Translations under genes and position numbers: made by a program
In this document: positions 1 through 6,016 of the stretch, piece by piece
Layout: the number at the start of each line of letters is the position of its first letter
Position numbering within the stretch: position 1 is the first letter of the stretch
Assembly (NCBI GenBank): GCA_947074265.1
Contig: CAMTPD010000107.1
Coordinates: 1 to 6,157 of the forward strand
Length of the DNA stretch: 6,157 bases
DNA from: an uncultured Porphyromonadaceae bacterium
Lineage (GTDB): Bacteria > Bacteroidota > Bacteroidia > Bacteroidales > CAMTPD01
Direction of reading: 5' to 3'
The notes under the pieces: generated by a model
Seen by the model: the letters and a program-made list of their open reading frames with translations, nothing else
Database searches by the model: none
What the model was told of the DNA's origin: nothing

Positions 1-131
1 TGTTCTTTCTTTACACTGTCTGATGTTTTGTCGGCAGCCCAAGTTGGCATTGCAGCTGAACAAAGTAGAATCGAGGCTGATATTGCAGCCAGAAAATTGT
101 GTTTATTCATATCTTTTGTTGTTAGGTTCAT
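1..131 (-). CDS. Exported protein of unknown function, N-terminal fragment (runs off the left edge)
   Basis: Reading the minus strand from the ATG at 131-129 gives 43 codons, open to the window edge. The N-terminus is a classic Sec signal peptide: a short charged region (MNKHN, residues 8-12), a hydrophobic core (FLAAISASILLCSAAM) and a cleavage-type end PTWA followed by ADKTSDSVKKE. The mature part starts polar and lysine-rich. AGGA lies 5 bases before the ATG at 131, which favours that start. The in-frame ATG at 110 gives a more typical signal-peptide length and is a real alternative. A TAAATTTG promoter element lies about 23 bases upstream, so the gene is probably its own transcription unit on the same strand as the MORN gene. 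Too little of the mature protein is visible to name a family. The body could be periplasmic, secreted or outer-membrane. Confidence 0.75.
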   Translation of the reverse strand, partial: MNLTTKDMNKHNFLAAISASILLCSAAMPTWAADKTSDSVKKE

Positions 132-153
132 TGAGATCCTTTTTTGAACACTG

Positions 154-161
154 CAAATTTA
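154..161 (-). promoter_or_regulatory. Bacteroidota-type -7 promoter element for the left-edge exported protein
   Basis: On the minus strand this octamer reads TAAATTTG, an exact match to the Bacteroidota -7 consensus TAnnTTTG. It would place the transcription start near base 147, leaving a short leader of about 16 bases before the ATG at 131. No good TTTG -33 element is seen 19-21 bases further upstream, which lowers confidence. Confidence 0.5.
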
Positions 162-186
162 CAAGGCAAGTATTACCGGGTTGTGT

Positions 187-202
187 CATTGTCAATACAA
201 TG
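187..202. repeat. Perfect inverted repeat, CATTGT with 4-base loop
   Basis: CATTGT and ACAATG form a perfect 6-base palindrome around a 4-base centre, in the 94-base gap between the MORN gene stop and the left-edge gene. No T-run follows on either strand, so it is not a standard intrinsic terminator. It could be a weak hairpin at the 3' end of the MORN transcript, or an operator about 25 bases upstream of the -7 element. A chance palindrome is also possible. Confidence 0.3.
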
Positions 203-225
203 CTGTTGCGTTGATAATGTGTAGA

Positions 226-699
226 TTAATGATAGGTGTGCGAAGAAACCAATTTCCCTTCTTCGTCCCAGATACTCCATGTGCCCCATTTTCGGCCGTC
301 TTTGTAGTACATTTCGTAGCGCAAACGCCCCAAGTCGTCCCATACGCGCCAGCGTCCATTCTTTTTTCCGTTGCTATAGTTGGCTTCGGCTACCAAGAAA
401 CCAACCTCGGTGTAGGTGCGCCAAAGTCCGTTGAACTGTCCGTGTTTGTATCCGCGTACTTCCTGTGGGCGTCCGTTTTCGAAGTAAACCACATAACTTC
501 CCTGCGGCTTTCCGTCTTTGAGCGATACTTCGAGTCGTAATGCACCTGAGGGATAATATTCGAGATAATCACCCGTATAGGATTTTGTTTGTGTAGAGTC
601 GGTGTAGTAAACTCCGTCTACGAGGGTCAGTTTTTGTTGGGCATTGAGATTTGGTAGAAACGTGCAAAACAACAGCACTACCCATATACGTATATACAT
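226..699 (-). CDS. Exported MORN-repeat protein (YwqK/MORN_2-like)
   Basis: This 157-residue protein begins with a signal peptide (residues 1-20, hydrophobic IWVVLLFCTFLP, cleavage after NLNA before QQ), so it is exported to the periplasm or cell surface. After a short linker it consists almost wholly of tandem repeats of about 24 residues with the pattern W/Y-x-x-Y/W-x-x-x-G-x-L ... Y-x-x-G-x-x-x-G. The units lie at about 42-67 (GDYLEYYPSGALRLE), 68-91 (YVVYFENGRPQ), 92-115 (WRTYTEVGFLV), 116-139 (WRVWDDLGRLRYE) and a partial last unit at 140-157 (WSIWDEEGKLV). This is the MORN_2 type. Databases often label such proteins 'toxin-antitoxin system YwqK family antitoxin', but no toxin is visible here and the export signal argues against a cytoplasmic antitoxin. 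MORN repeats generally bind proteins or lipids; the ligand is unknown. The gene sits behind a terminator with only 25 bases between T-run and ATG, and no promoter is recognisable, so expression may depend on read-through from the lipoprotein gene. Confidence 0.85.
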   Translation of the reverse strand: MYIRIWVVLLFCTFLPNLNAQQKLTLVDGVYYTDSTQTKSYTGDYLEYYPSGALRLEVSLKDGKPQGSYVVYFENGRPQEVRGYKHGQFNGLWRTYTEVGFLVAEANYSNGKKNGRWRVWDDLGRLRYEMYYKDGRKWGTWSIWDEEGKLVSSHTYH

Positions 700-724
700 A
701 GATGAAAGGATTGATTGGGTTTAT

Positions 725-769
725 AAAAAAAGAGAATCCGCACGGAGGCAGAAACACCGGCAGATTCTC
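725..769 (-). terminator. Strong rho-independent terminator of the receptor-lipoprotein operon
   Basis: Read on the minus strand, GAGAATCTGC then CGG pairs with CCG, a bulged T, then GCGGATTCTC, giving a 13-pair stem with one bulge and one G-T pair and an 11-base loop. Seven T residues (731-725) follow directly. It starts 27 bases after the lipoprotein stop codon, the expected place for ending that operon. It lies immediately upstream of the MORN gene. Confidence 0.88.
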
Positions 770-795
770 ATGTATTGATTTATAGTTGGATGCGA

Positions 796-2019
796 TTAAA
801 GCGAGCGAGTCCAGCCTTGTGTCCAGTTGTTGTCGGCCGAAACGGCACCTTTGTATGCTGCTTTCACGAAGAAAGCGTCGCTACTTAGGTCCTCACCACC
901 TGCTACGGTACCGATGAAACCGTTCAATGTAAAGTCTGCATTGATTGCATTAGACTCGATTGCTGCAAGGTCATATGTTTTTGCAACTTCGCTAGCTTTG
1001 TCAAATTCGCCCGAAGCCCATACATATTCTACTTTCGATGTATTGTCTTTGAAACTCTCGATGGTTTCGGCAGTTTCTATTGTTACAGCTCTCGATTTGC
1101 CCGTGATCAACGCGTTGTACATTTTTACGAATGTACCGGCGCGCAGGCGTACACCGCGCGTAGCGTCGGCACTGTTGTTACCGATCAAGGTAAGGTTTGC
1201 AATTGTAGGAAACGATACCGGTGTACTTTGGAAGTTGCCCGAAAGGTTGTCGGCTTCGATAAGGCAATCACCCGATTCCGCTTGTTGTGCCACCCAAAAC
1301 TGACCTTTACCTACCCAGCCTTCGGTCCAGTCGAACGAATCGTCTTCACTTCCTGTCGAAACCAAGTATTTCGCGTTTACTGTTCCTCCAAACCATTCGA
1401 ATCCATCGTCGGCACCTAAATACGATTGCAAGTATTCGAGCGTAGTGCCGTTACCTACACCGTAAAAGGTGAATCCGTTCGATTCTTTTTCTTCGTTGAA
1501 TGCGAAGCCGGTATATTCGAGACGAATGTAACGCAATATGCCCGAGTTGTCGGCAGCATCGTTGCCTCCGTATTCGGCATCACCGATTTCCGATTTGCCC
1601 TTTCCACCGCTTAGGTTGATCGGAGCTTTCCCGCAAATGTGGATTCCGCCCCATGCTCCCGGAAGCGATTTGTCCGAAGTCATTACGATTGGTTTGTCTT
1701 TTGTTCCCTGTGCATTGATCTTACCTCCTTGTTCGATCAAGATGTAAGGTACACCTTCGGTTGCAGCTTTGATGGTAACGCCTTCGGGAATTACCAATTC
1801 ACCGCCTTGCTCTACATGGTATCCTCCTTTGAGTGTATATGTTTTGCCCGCAACCAATTCAAGTTTGCGTGTCAGGTTACCTTCCAATACGGTGAGGTCT
1901 TTATCTGGATTTTCATCGCCGTTGTTACCCGGATCGTTCGAGCTATCGCACGAAGCAAAACTTACGGCCATCATGGCAAGCATTGTGCCGAATGCAAATT
2001 TTAAATACGACTTTTTCAT
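796..2019 (-). CDS. Surface-type lipoprotein with predicted right-handed beta-helix fold, partner of the TonB-dependent receptor
   Basis: This 407-residue protein starts with a lipoprotein signal (MKKSYLKFAF, hydrophobic core, SFAS before Cys24). The sequence after the cysteine (DSSNDPG, then an acidic DENPDKD stretch) resembles the Bacteroidota surface-export signal, so an outer-leaflet position is likely. Residues 46-115 read like the start of a beta-helix: short strands with GG turns and the phrases GGELVIPEGVTI, GGKINAQGT and DKPIVMTS. Conserved-looking motifs follow: GAWGGIHICGKAPIN (121-135), ILRYIRLEYTG (161-171), DDGFEWFGGTVN (204-215), EDDSFDWTEGW (225-235), and a closing NNWTQGW (398-404). 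From memory, proteins of this type sit beside TonB-dependent receptors in several Bacteroidota and Proteobacteria and are sometimes mislabelled 'multidrug transporter'; nothing here suggests a transporter. It follows the receptor gene by 39 bases in the same direction and ends at a strong terminator. The start is the ATG at 2019; an in-frame TTG at 2025 would add two residues and is less likely. Ligand unknown. Confidence 0.87.
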   Translation of the reverse strand: MKKSYLKFAFGTMLAMMAVSFASCDSSNDPGNNGDENPDKDLTVLEGNLTRKLELVAGKTYTLKGGYHVEQGGELVIPEGVTIKAATEGVPYILIEQGGKINAQGTKDKPIVMTSDKSLPGAWGGIHICGKAPINLSGGKGKSEIGDAEYGGNDAADNSGILRYIRLEYTGFAFNEEKESNGFTFYGVGNGTTLEYLQSYLGADDGFEWFGGTVNAKYLVSTGSEDDSFDWTEGWVGKGQFWVAQQAESGDCLIEADNLSGNFQSTPVSFPTIANLTLIGNNSADATRGVRLRAGTFVKMYNALITGKSRAVTIETAETIESFKDNTSKVEYVWASGEFDKASEVAKTYDLAAIESNAINADFTLNGFIGTVAGGEDLSSDAFFVKAAYKGAVSADNNWTQGWTRSL

Positions 2020-2058
2020 GTTCAATTCTAGTTTAAGTGTAAATCTTATTTTGTGTGA

Positions 2059-4794
2059 TTAATAAAACGTATAGCTGAAGCCAATCTCAAGTTTAACGCC
2101 ATCTTTTGATCTTCCTACGGTTTCTTTCTTTCCCGTATCGGCAATTTCTTGTTCAAGTATGCGCGATTGGTTGATGATGTTTTTGGCTTGAAACGTTAGT
2201 TTGGCCTTTGTGTTGAGTTGCCACGACCCGATGAAATCGAGTGTATGTACTTCTTTTTCGTTTACATTGCCGATGCCGTTGATGCCTACGGCATAGATTC
2301 GCGGTCCGCGTAGGTTGTATACCAGCGCTAACGAAGCGGAATTGTTTTTGCCCCATTGCGGATTGTAACTCACGTCGGCATTGATCAAGTACGGCGATGC
2401 TCCCTGTAGTTGTCTTTTAGAGTCGGTGTAGACACCATCTTGAGGAAGTTTGATAAACGTGTAGATATACGAGGCATTGATCCCGGCTTTCCAGTCGCGC
2501 GTCAGGTTTTTACGCCATTCGGCTTCTACTCCGGCCACTTGTCCTTGTTGTACATTTCTGAAGGTTTGGATTGCCGAACCCGAATATTCTTGTACACGCT
2601 CGATTGGTTTGTCGAGAAACTTATAATATCCGCCAATCGAGATGAGTTCGCCCGTTGCCGGAAACAACTCGTAGCGTAGGTCAAAGTTGTAGTTGTAAGC
2701 GTTTTGCAAATCGGCATATCCGCGAATGGTTGCGCTCCCGTACGATTCTTTGTAGTCGAAAGGAGCCATTTCGATAAACGACGGACGGGTAATGGTGCGT
2801 GATGCAGCCATGCGCCATGCGTTGCGGGCAGAAGAGCTATATTTTACGTTTACTGCCGGAAAAAGATCAAAGCCTTTTATTTCCGATTGCTTTGCAGTAC
2901 CGGCATCGTTGAAGTAATCTACGTTTTGCTTGGCGTATTCACCGCGAAGTCCTACGTTGAGCAACCATTGCGGATTGAAGTTCCAAGCCAAGTCGGCATA
3001 CGCAGCCGCGATTTGCATCGATGCTTTGTAGGCATCTTTCGGAAGGGTTCCGTTTACAATGCTGATGTTGCCCGAAGCAATGTTACTTGCATTGATGAAG
3101 TTGGGCGTATAGATATCGGTAATGATAAGATCGTTTGCAAAAGCGTTTTTATACGCATAGTCATCCTTGTGCGACGAGAAGTCGCGGCTTTTATTGCGGT
3201 AAGCAGCTCCGAAGTTCAAGGTGTTTTCTTTGTTGCTTTGCTTGCCAATAAAATAGGTTGCACGAGCCGAAGCGGTGGTTTCGTTTTCGTTTAGATTTCC
3301 GAAAAAGCGCATGGTCTCTTGCTGATTGAGGCGAAAGATTTTATAGCCTTCGGGAGTGCGTTGGTACATAACCTGGCGGCGATCGGGCTCGCTACTATCG
3401 GTGTTGCTGTATGATGCATTCCAATTCAATGCCCATAAGTTACTTAGCGGATGGATACCGCCTACTTGATTGTTGAGCAATGAATAAGCATGGTACACGC
3501 TATTGCTTCCTTCCAGTTCTACCCCTTCGGCATCGAATCCCGAACGTCTCGAATACATGTCTTCGGTATTGTGTGCATACAAAAGTTTGTAATAAAGCTT
3601 TTGATTTTGAGCAAAGGTATATCCTACTTGTCCGGTAAGGGAGGTTGTAGTTTCGTATAGGTACTGATCGGCTTCGAACTCGTCGAGTTTTACACCCTGT
3701 GCCGTAAGTGTCGATGAAAGTACATGCTCTTTGATCTGATAACTGTTCTTAAAGTTTCCGGCAGCCAATACGTCGAGCGTATTGTTTCCGATATTGTAAA
3801 TACCTCCCCATACGGCAGTGAGTCCGATGTTGGGTAGTGCTCTTTTTTTGTGAATGTCGAAGGTGGTTCTGAAGAGGTCTGCTTTCAGATTCTGAAAATC
3901 ATTCCAGTTCATATCTTTTACGTGCTGTGAAAGTTTTCCACCACCGGCATAACCAAGATAGGGTATACCGCCTTCTAAGTCTGGAGAATAGAAGCTTTTC
4001 AACAGGGTGTTGATAACTCCGCCTACTGTTGCCGAGACAGACAAATAGCGTTTGCCCATGTTTTCTTTGGTTTCGACGTCGATCATAGCTCCCGAATAGT
4101 CGGCAAAGTGTTTCGGGTCGTATACTTTACTTACTGTAATGTTCTTTACCACTGCCGACGGGAAAAGGGTGAGCGGAATGAGTTTGTTGTCGGGATTGGG
4201 CGATGCGATAGGCATGCTGTTGAGAGTGGTTGCACTGTATCGGTCGCCAAGTCCGCGTACAATGACCTGACTGCTCTCGCCGATAGAGATTCCGGTTAGC
4301 TTCTTTACGCCATCTTCGGCATTGGAGACTCCTTTGATGCTCATTTCCGATGCGCCGATACTTTCTACTGCCAGGTTGGAAAGTTGGCGTTGTTGCAACA
4401 AGACGTTTTCGCTCTCGAGGTTGCGTTTTGCAGTGACTACTACTTCTTCGATTTGTAGATTGGCTTTGCTCATCTCTACATCGAGGGTTGTGGTAGCGCC
4501 TGCTTTGATTGCGATGTCGCTGAATCGTTTCGGTTCGAACGAGATGTACGAAACGAGAATGGTATAAGTACCCGGTTGGATGTTGTCTAATACATATTTT
4601 CCGTCTATATCGGTTACGGTTCCGCGTGTGGTGCCTTCGATCTGAACGGTTGCGCCCAGAAGTGGTTCGTTGTATTCGAGATCGAAAATGGTTCCCGATA
4701 ATTGGCCTGTCGTTGTTTTAATTTCTGCAGCTCCTGTTGCTGTGCAAACAAGGAACAAAACAACGGTAAAAAGTGAATTTAAAATTCTGTTCAT
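2059..4794 (-). CDS. TonB-dependent outer-membrane receptor with carboxypeptidase-like regulatory domain
   Basis: This 911-residue receptor moves an unknown ligand across the outer membrane using TonB-ExbBD energy. A signal peptide (residues 1-23, core LFTVVLFLVC) is followed by a CarboxypepD_reg-like beta-sandwich at about 31-109 (GQLSGTIFDLEYNEPLLGATV, TRGTVTDIDGKYVLDNI, GTYTILVSYISF). Next is a TonB-box-like IEEVVVTA (115-122) and the plug at about 125-243. The plug carries the hallmark segments IVRGLGDRYSATTLN (178-192), SPNPDNKLIPLTLFPS (198-213) and ADYSGAMIDVETK (231-243). The remainder is the 22-strand barrel, with typical phrases such as LLNVGLRGEYA and SRTITRPSF, ending in the aromatic terminal strand LEIGFSYTFY. 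Length suits a complete receptor without an extra STN signalling domain, so no anti-sigma partner is expected. No SusD-like gene is adjacent; the downstream neighbour is the beta-helix lipoprotein, so this is not a standard glycan SusCD pair. The ATG at 4794 is preferred over an in-frame TTG at 4803, because the protein then begins MNRILNSLF with a normal signal peptide. Confidence 0.93.
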   Translation of the reverse strand: MNRILNSLFTVVLFLVCTATGAAEIKTTTGQLSGTIFDLEYNEPLLGATVQIEGTTRGTVTDIDGKYVLDNIQPGTYTILVSYISFEPKRFSDIAIKAGATTTLDVEMSKANLQIEEVVVTAKRNLESENVLLQQRQLSNLAVESIGASEMSIKGVSNAEDGVKKLTGISIGESSQVIVRGLGDRYSATTLNSMPIASPNPDNKLIPLTLFPSAVVKNITVSKVYDPKHFADYSGAMIDVETKENMGKRYLSVSATVGGVINTLLKSFYSPDLEGGIPYLGYAGGGKLSQHVKDMNWNDFQNLKADLFRTTFDIHKKRALPNIGLTAVWGGIYNIGNNTLDVLAAGNFKNSYQIKEHVLSSTLTAQGVKLDEFEADQYLYETTTSLTGQVGYTFAQNQKLYYKLLYAHNTEDMYSRRSGFDAEGVELEGSNSVYHAYSLLNNQVGGIHPLSNLWALNWNASYSNTDSSEPDRRQVMYQRTPEGYKIFRLNQQETMRFFGNLNENETTASARATYFIGKQSNKENTLNFGAAYRNKSRDFSSHKDDYAYKNAFANDLIITDIYTPNFINASNIASGNISIVNGTLPKDAYKASMQIAAAYADLAWNFNPQWLLNVGLRGEYAKQNVDYFNDAGTAKQSEIKGFDLFPAVNVKYSSSARNAWRMAASRTITRPSFIEMAPFDYKESYGSATIRGYADLQNAYNYNFDLRYELFPATGELISIGGYYKFLDKPIERVQEYSGSAIQTFRNVQQGQVAGVEAEWRKNLTRDWKAGINASYIYTFIKLPQDGVYTDSKRQLQGASPYLINADVSYNPQWGKNNSASLALVYNLRGPRIYAVGINGIGNVNEKEVHTLDFIGSWQLNTKAKLTFQAKNIINQSRILEQEIADTGKKETVGRSKDGVKLEIGFSYTFY

Positions 4795-4856
4795 TGGTAT
4801 CAAATCTTCATCATTGATTTACAATGGCAAAGAAATCATCTGTTTGTTGCATAGAG

Positions 4857-4872
4857 GTAACGATGCTGTTAC
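4857..4872. promoter_or_regulatory. Palindrome GTAAC-N6-GTTAC, candidate operator
   Basis: Perfect 5-base arms surround a 6-base centre (GATGCT), 16 bases in total, lying 63-78 bases upstream of the receptor ATG and about 75 bases before the plus-strand -7 element. The size and symmetry fit a dimeric regulator site, and the position would suit control of the receptor operon. There is no second copy in the window to support it and arms this short can arise by chance. Confidence 0.3.
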
Positions 4873-4944
4873 GTGAAAATTAATAACTTAAAACAAAACT
4901 GTTGCGCTTGTTAAGGGAGTGTGTCGGTCTGAAACGAAAAGTAG

Positions 4945-4952
4945 TATCTTTG
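4945..4952 (+). promoter_or_regulatory. Bacteroidota-type -7 promoter element of the LysO operon
   Basis: TATCTTTG matches the consensus TAnnTTTG exactly. It would start transcription near base 4959, giving a leader of about 24 bases before the ATG at 4983. The region 19-21 bases upstream (around 4921-4926) has no good TTTG, so the -33 element is weak or absent. Confidence 0.6.
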
Positions 4953-4982
4953 TTTACAGTAATGAATTAATGAAATTGACGT

Positions 4983-5297
4983 ATGGGGCTTTTAGGAAAT
5001 ATTCTTTTTTGTGTTGGGGTAACCTTGTTGCTCGGACTGATTTTATCGGGCAAGTCGGCCCTTCGCGGACGATTTATTTCTGAAAATACGGCAGAGTTTG
5101 CTTATCTCGAATTCAAGGATAAAAAAATGGTGACCATTGCAATCAGTGAAACGGAAGAGTGCTATACGGTGTCGTATATGCGCAAAGGCGATCGTATTAC
5201 GATAGAGACCAATCATGGTGATTTGGTGTTTAGGGTAGTAGGTAATAAACGTATTGTGGGAGTGGGGAATACCATTGGTGCGTACGTGAAGTTGTGA
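4983..5297 (+). CDS. Small single-pass membrane-anchored protein of unknown function
   Basis: The 104-residue protein has one strongly hydrophobic N-terminal segment (residues about 4-21, LGNILFCVGVTLLLGLIL), followed by SGKSALRGRF and a soluble domain of about 75 residues. The segment lacks a convincing cleavage site or lipobox, so a retained membrane anchor is likely, with the domain probably outside the cytoplasm. The soluble part is strand-rich: alternating hydrophobics in AYLEFKDKKMVTIAISE, YTVSYMRKGDRITIET, DLVFRVVGNKRIVGVG. Charged turns separate the strands, suggesting a small beta barrel or sandwich. I do not recognise the family. It is the first gene of the rightward operon, 15 bases before the N-terminal LysO half, with a -7 promoter element 30 bases upstream. 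A role linked to the exporter is only an inference from position. The nearby ATG at 4970 is out of frame and the one at 4962 is followed at once by a stop. Confidence 0.75.
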   Translation: MGLLGNILFCVGVTLLLGLILSGKSALRGRFISENTAEFAYLEFKDKKMVTIAISETEECYTVSYMRKGDRITIETNHGDLVFRVVGNKRIVGVGNTIGAYVKL

Positions 5298-5312
5298 TTA
5301 AATCTTTTATAT

Positions 5313-5588
5313 ATGCTTATAGTTATTTCTTGTATGATGATCGGTATTCTTACCGGTTACGTACTGCGTAAACGCCACATTGCCGGCTTGGTAGGGAAAA
5401 TGATCTCGGTGGCAATTGTTGTTTTGCTTTTCTTTTTAGGTATATCGGTAGGAACCAATAAGGATATTATCAATAACCTTTCTACCATTGGGGTAAATGC
5501 GGTGTTGATTTCTTTTGCTGCTACGATGGGTAGTGGGCTTGTATCGTGGTTGGTATATACAATTTGGTTTAAAAATAAAGAGTCATGA
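5313..5588 (+). CDS. lysO: LysO-type exporter, N-terminal half (DUF340-like)
   Basis: This 91-residue integral membrane protein has three predicted helices: about 1-18 (LIVISCMMIGILTGYVL), 29-47 (containing LLFFLGISVG) and 59-86 (VNAVLISFAATMGSGLVSWLVY). It matches in character the N-terminal part of E. coli LysO (YbjE), an inner-membrane exporter of L-lysine and its toxic analogue thialysine, which is a single chain of about 300 residues there. In Bacteroidota, as I recall, the family is commonly encoded by two adjacent genes, as here. The stop overlaps the start of the second half as ATGA, which should couple translation and keep the halves in equal amounts. The FLGISVG motif and the GSG-containing third helix reappear in the second half, showing an internal duplication. 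Substrate is assigned by family only; without the second half this protein alone is unlikely to transport. Confidence 0.8.
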   Translation: MLIVISCMMIGILTGYVLRKRHIAGLVGKMISVAIVVLLFFLGISVGTNKDIINNLSTIGVNAVLISFAATMGSGLVSWLVYTIWFKNKES

Positions 5589-6016
5589 AAAGTACGCTTA
5601 TTATTCTTTCCTTTTTTGTAGCAGGAGTTTTATTGGGTATCACCGAATGGGTTCCCGGTTATTTTATAGAGAATGATTTTACAATATATGCACTTTACTT
5701 TTTGTTGTTTTGTGTGGGAGTAAGCCTTGGCTGCGACGATCAGTTGCGTGGCATGGTGAAAAAGATGAAACCGAAAGTATTGTTAGTGCCTATAGGTACC
5801 ATTGTGGGTACGTTGTTGGGCTCTTTTGTGATCAGTTTCTTTATGCGAGGTTTTTCTATTTCTGATGTGATGGCTGTGGGTTCGGGATTTGGATATTATT
5901 CGTTGTCTACGGTGTTTATCACACAATACAAAGGTGCCGAACTTGGAACGATTGCACTGACGGCAAACATCTTCCGAGAGATTTTTGCTTTGTTGTGTGC
6001 CCCTTTATTAGTATAA
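5585..6016 (+). CDS. lysO: LysO-type exporter, C-terminal half, probably truncated at its 3' end
   Basis: The 143 residues start with a three-helix unit like that of the first half: 3-20 (TLIILSFFVAGVLLG), 31-49 (containing LFCVGVSLG) and 63-87 (KVLLVPIGTIVGTLLGSF). Then come the conserved GSGFGYYSLS (99-108) and a further helix (about 119-141, ending REIFALLCAPLLV), typical of the DUF340/LysO family. Relatives, as I recall them, continue after APLLV for about 55-60 residues, including a GAT-S/T-MD motif and a last membrane segment. Here a TAA follows immediately. None of the three forward frames downstream encodes the missing part, so this is not a simple frameshift, and base composition changes at the same point. 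The gene is therefore best read as a 3'-truncated, likely non-functional or altered LysO half. It overlaps the first half by 4 bases (ATGA). Confidence 0.78.
   Translation: MKSTLIILSFFVAGVLLGITEWVPGYFIENDFTIYALYFLLFCVGVSLGCDDQLRGMVKKMKPKVLLVPIGTIVGTLLGSFVISFFMRGFSISDVMAVGSGFGYYSLSTVFITQYKGAELGTIALTANIFREIFALLCAPLLV

Larger units (their letters stand above)
4795..4982. other. Divergent intergenic region between the receptor and LysO operons
   Basis: This 188-base region must hold the promoters of both operons. On the plus strand there is a clear -7 element (4945-4952). On the minus strand the best candidate is TAATTTTC (4882-4875), one base off the TAnnTTTG consensus and without a well-spaced -33 element, so no receptor promoter is claimed. 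A GTAAC-N6-GTTAC palindrome (4857-4872) lies in the likely receptor leader. A weak AAATC/GATTT inverted repeat (4802-4820) lies just before the receptor start. No coding frame of note is seen, and no Fur-like box was recognised. Confidence 0.7.

Noticed and set aside
181..540. 119-codon plus-strand open frame
   Set aside because: It runs antisense to the MORN gene, which has a signal peptide and clear repeats; the plus-strand translation shows no domain or credible start context.
226..699. Reading the MORN gene as a toxin-antitoxin antitoxin
   Set aside because: The product has a signal peptide and no toxin gene is adjacent; the common database label reflects repeat similarity only.
827..1303. 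158-codon plus-strand open frame and several smaller ones across 1228-2062
   Set aside because: All are antisense to the lipoprotein gene, whose lipobox and beta-helix motifs are convincing; the antisense products lack coherent features.
2020..2025. TTG start for the lipoprotein, and likewise TTG at 4803 for the receptor
   Set aside because: Each adds only two or three residues before an in-frame ATG (2019 and 4794) that gives a normal signal peptide, so the ATG starts were chosen.
2887..3294. 135-codon plus-strand open frame, with others at 2410-2679, 4108-4299 and 4322-4567
   Set aside because: Antisense shadows of the TonB-dependent receptor, which is intact from signal peptide to final aromatic strand.
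2059..4794. Reading the receptor as a SusC of a polysaccharide utilization locus
   Set aside because: There is no SusD gene, glycoside hydrolase or carbohydrate sensor nearby, and the partner is a beta-helix lipoprotein.
4875..4882. TAATTTTC on the minus strand as the receptor promoter
   Set aside because: It deviates from TAnnTTTG at the last base and has no TTTG at the proper distance, so it is only mentioned, not called.
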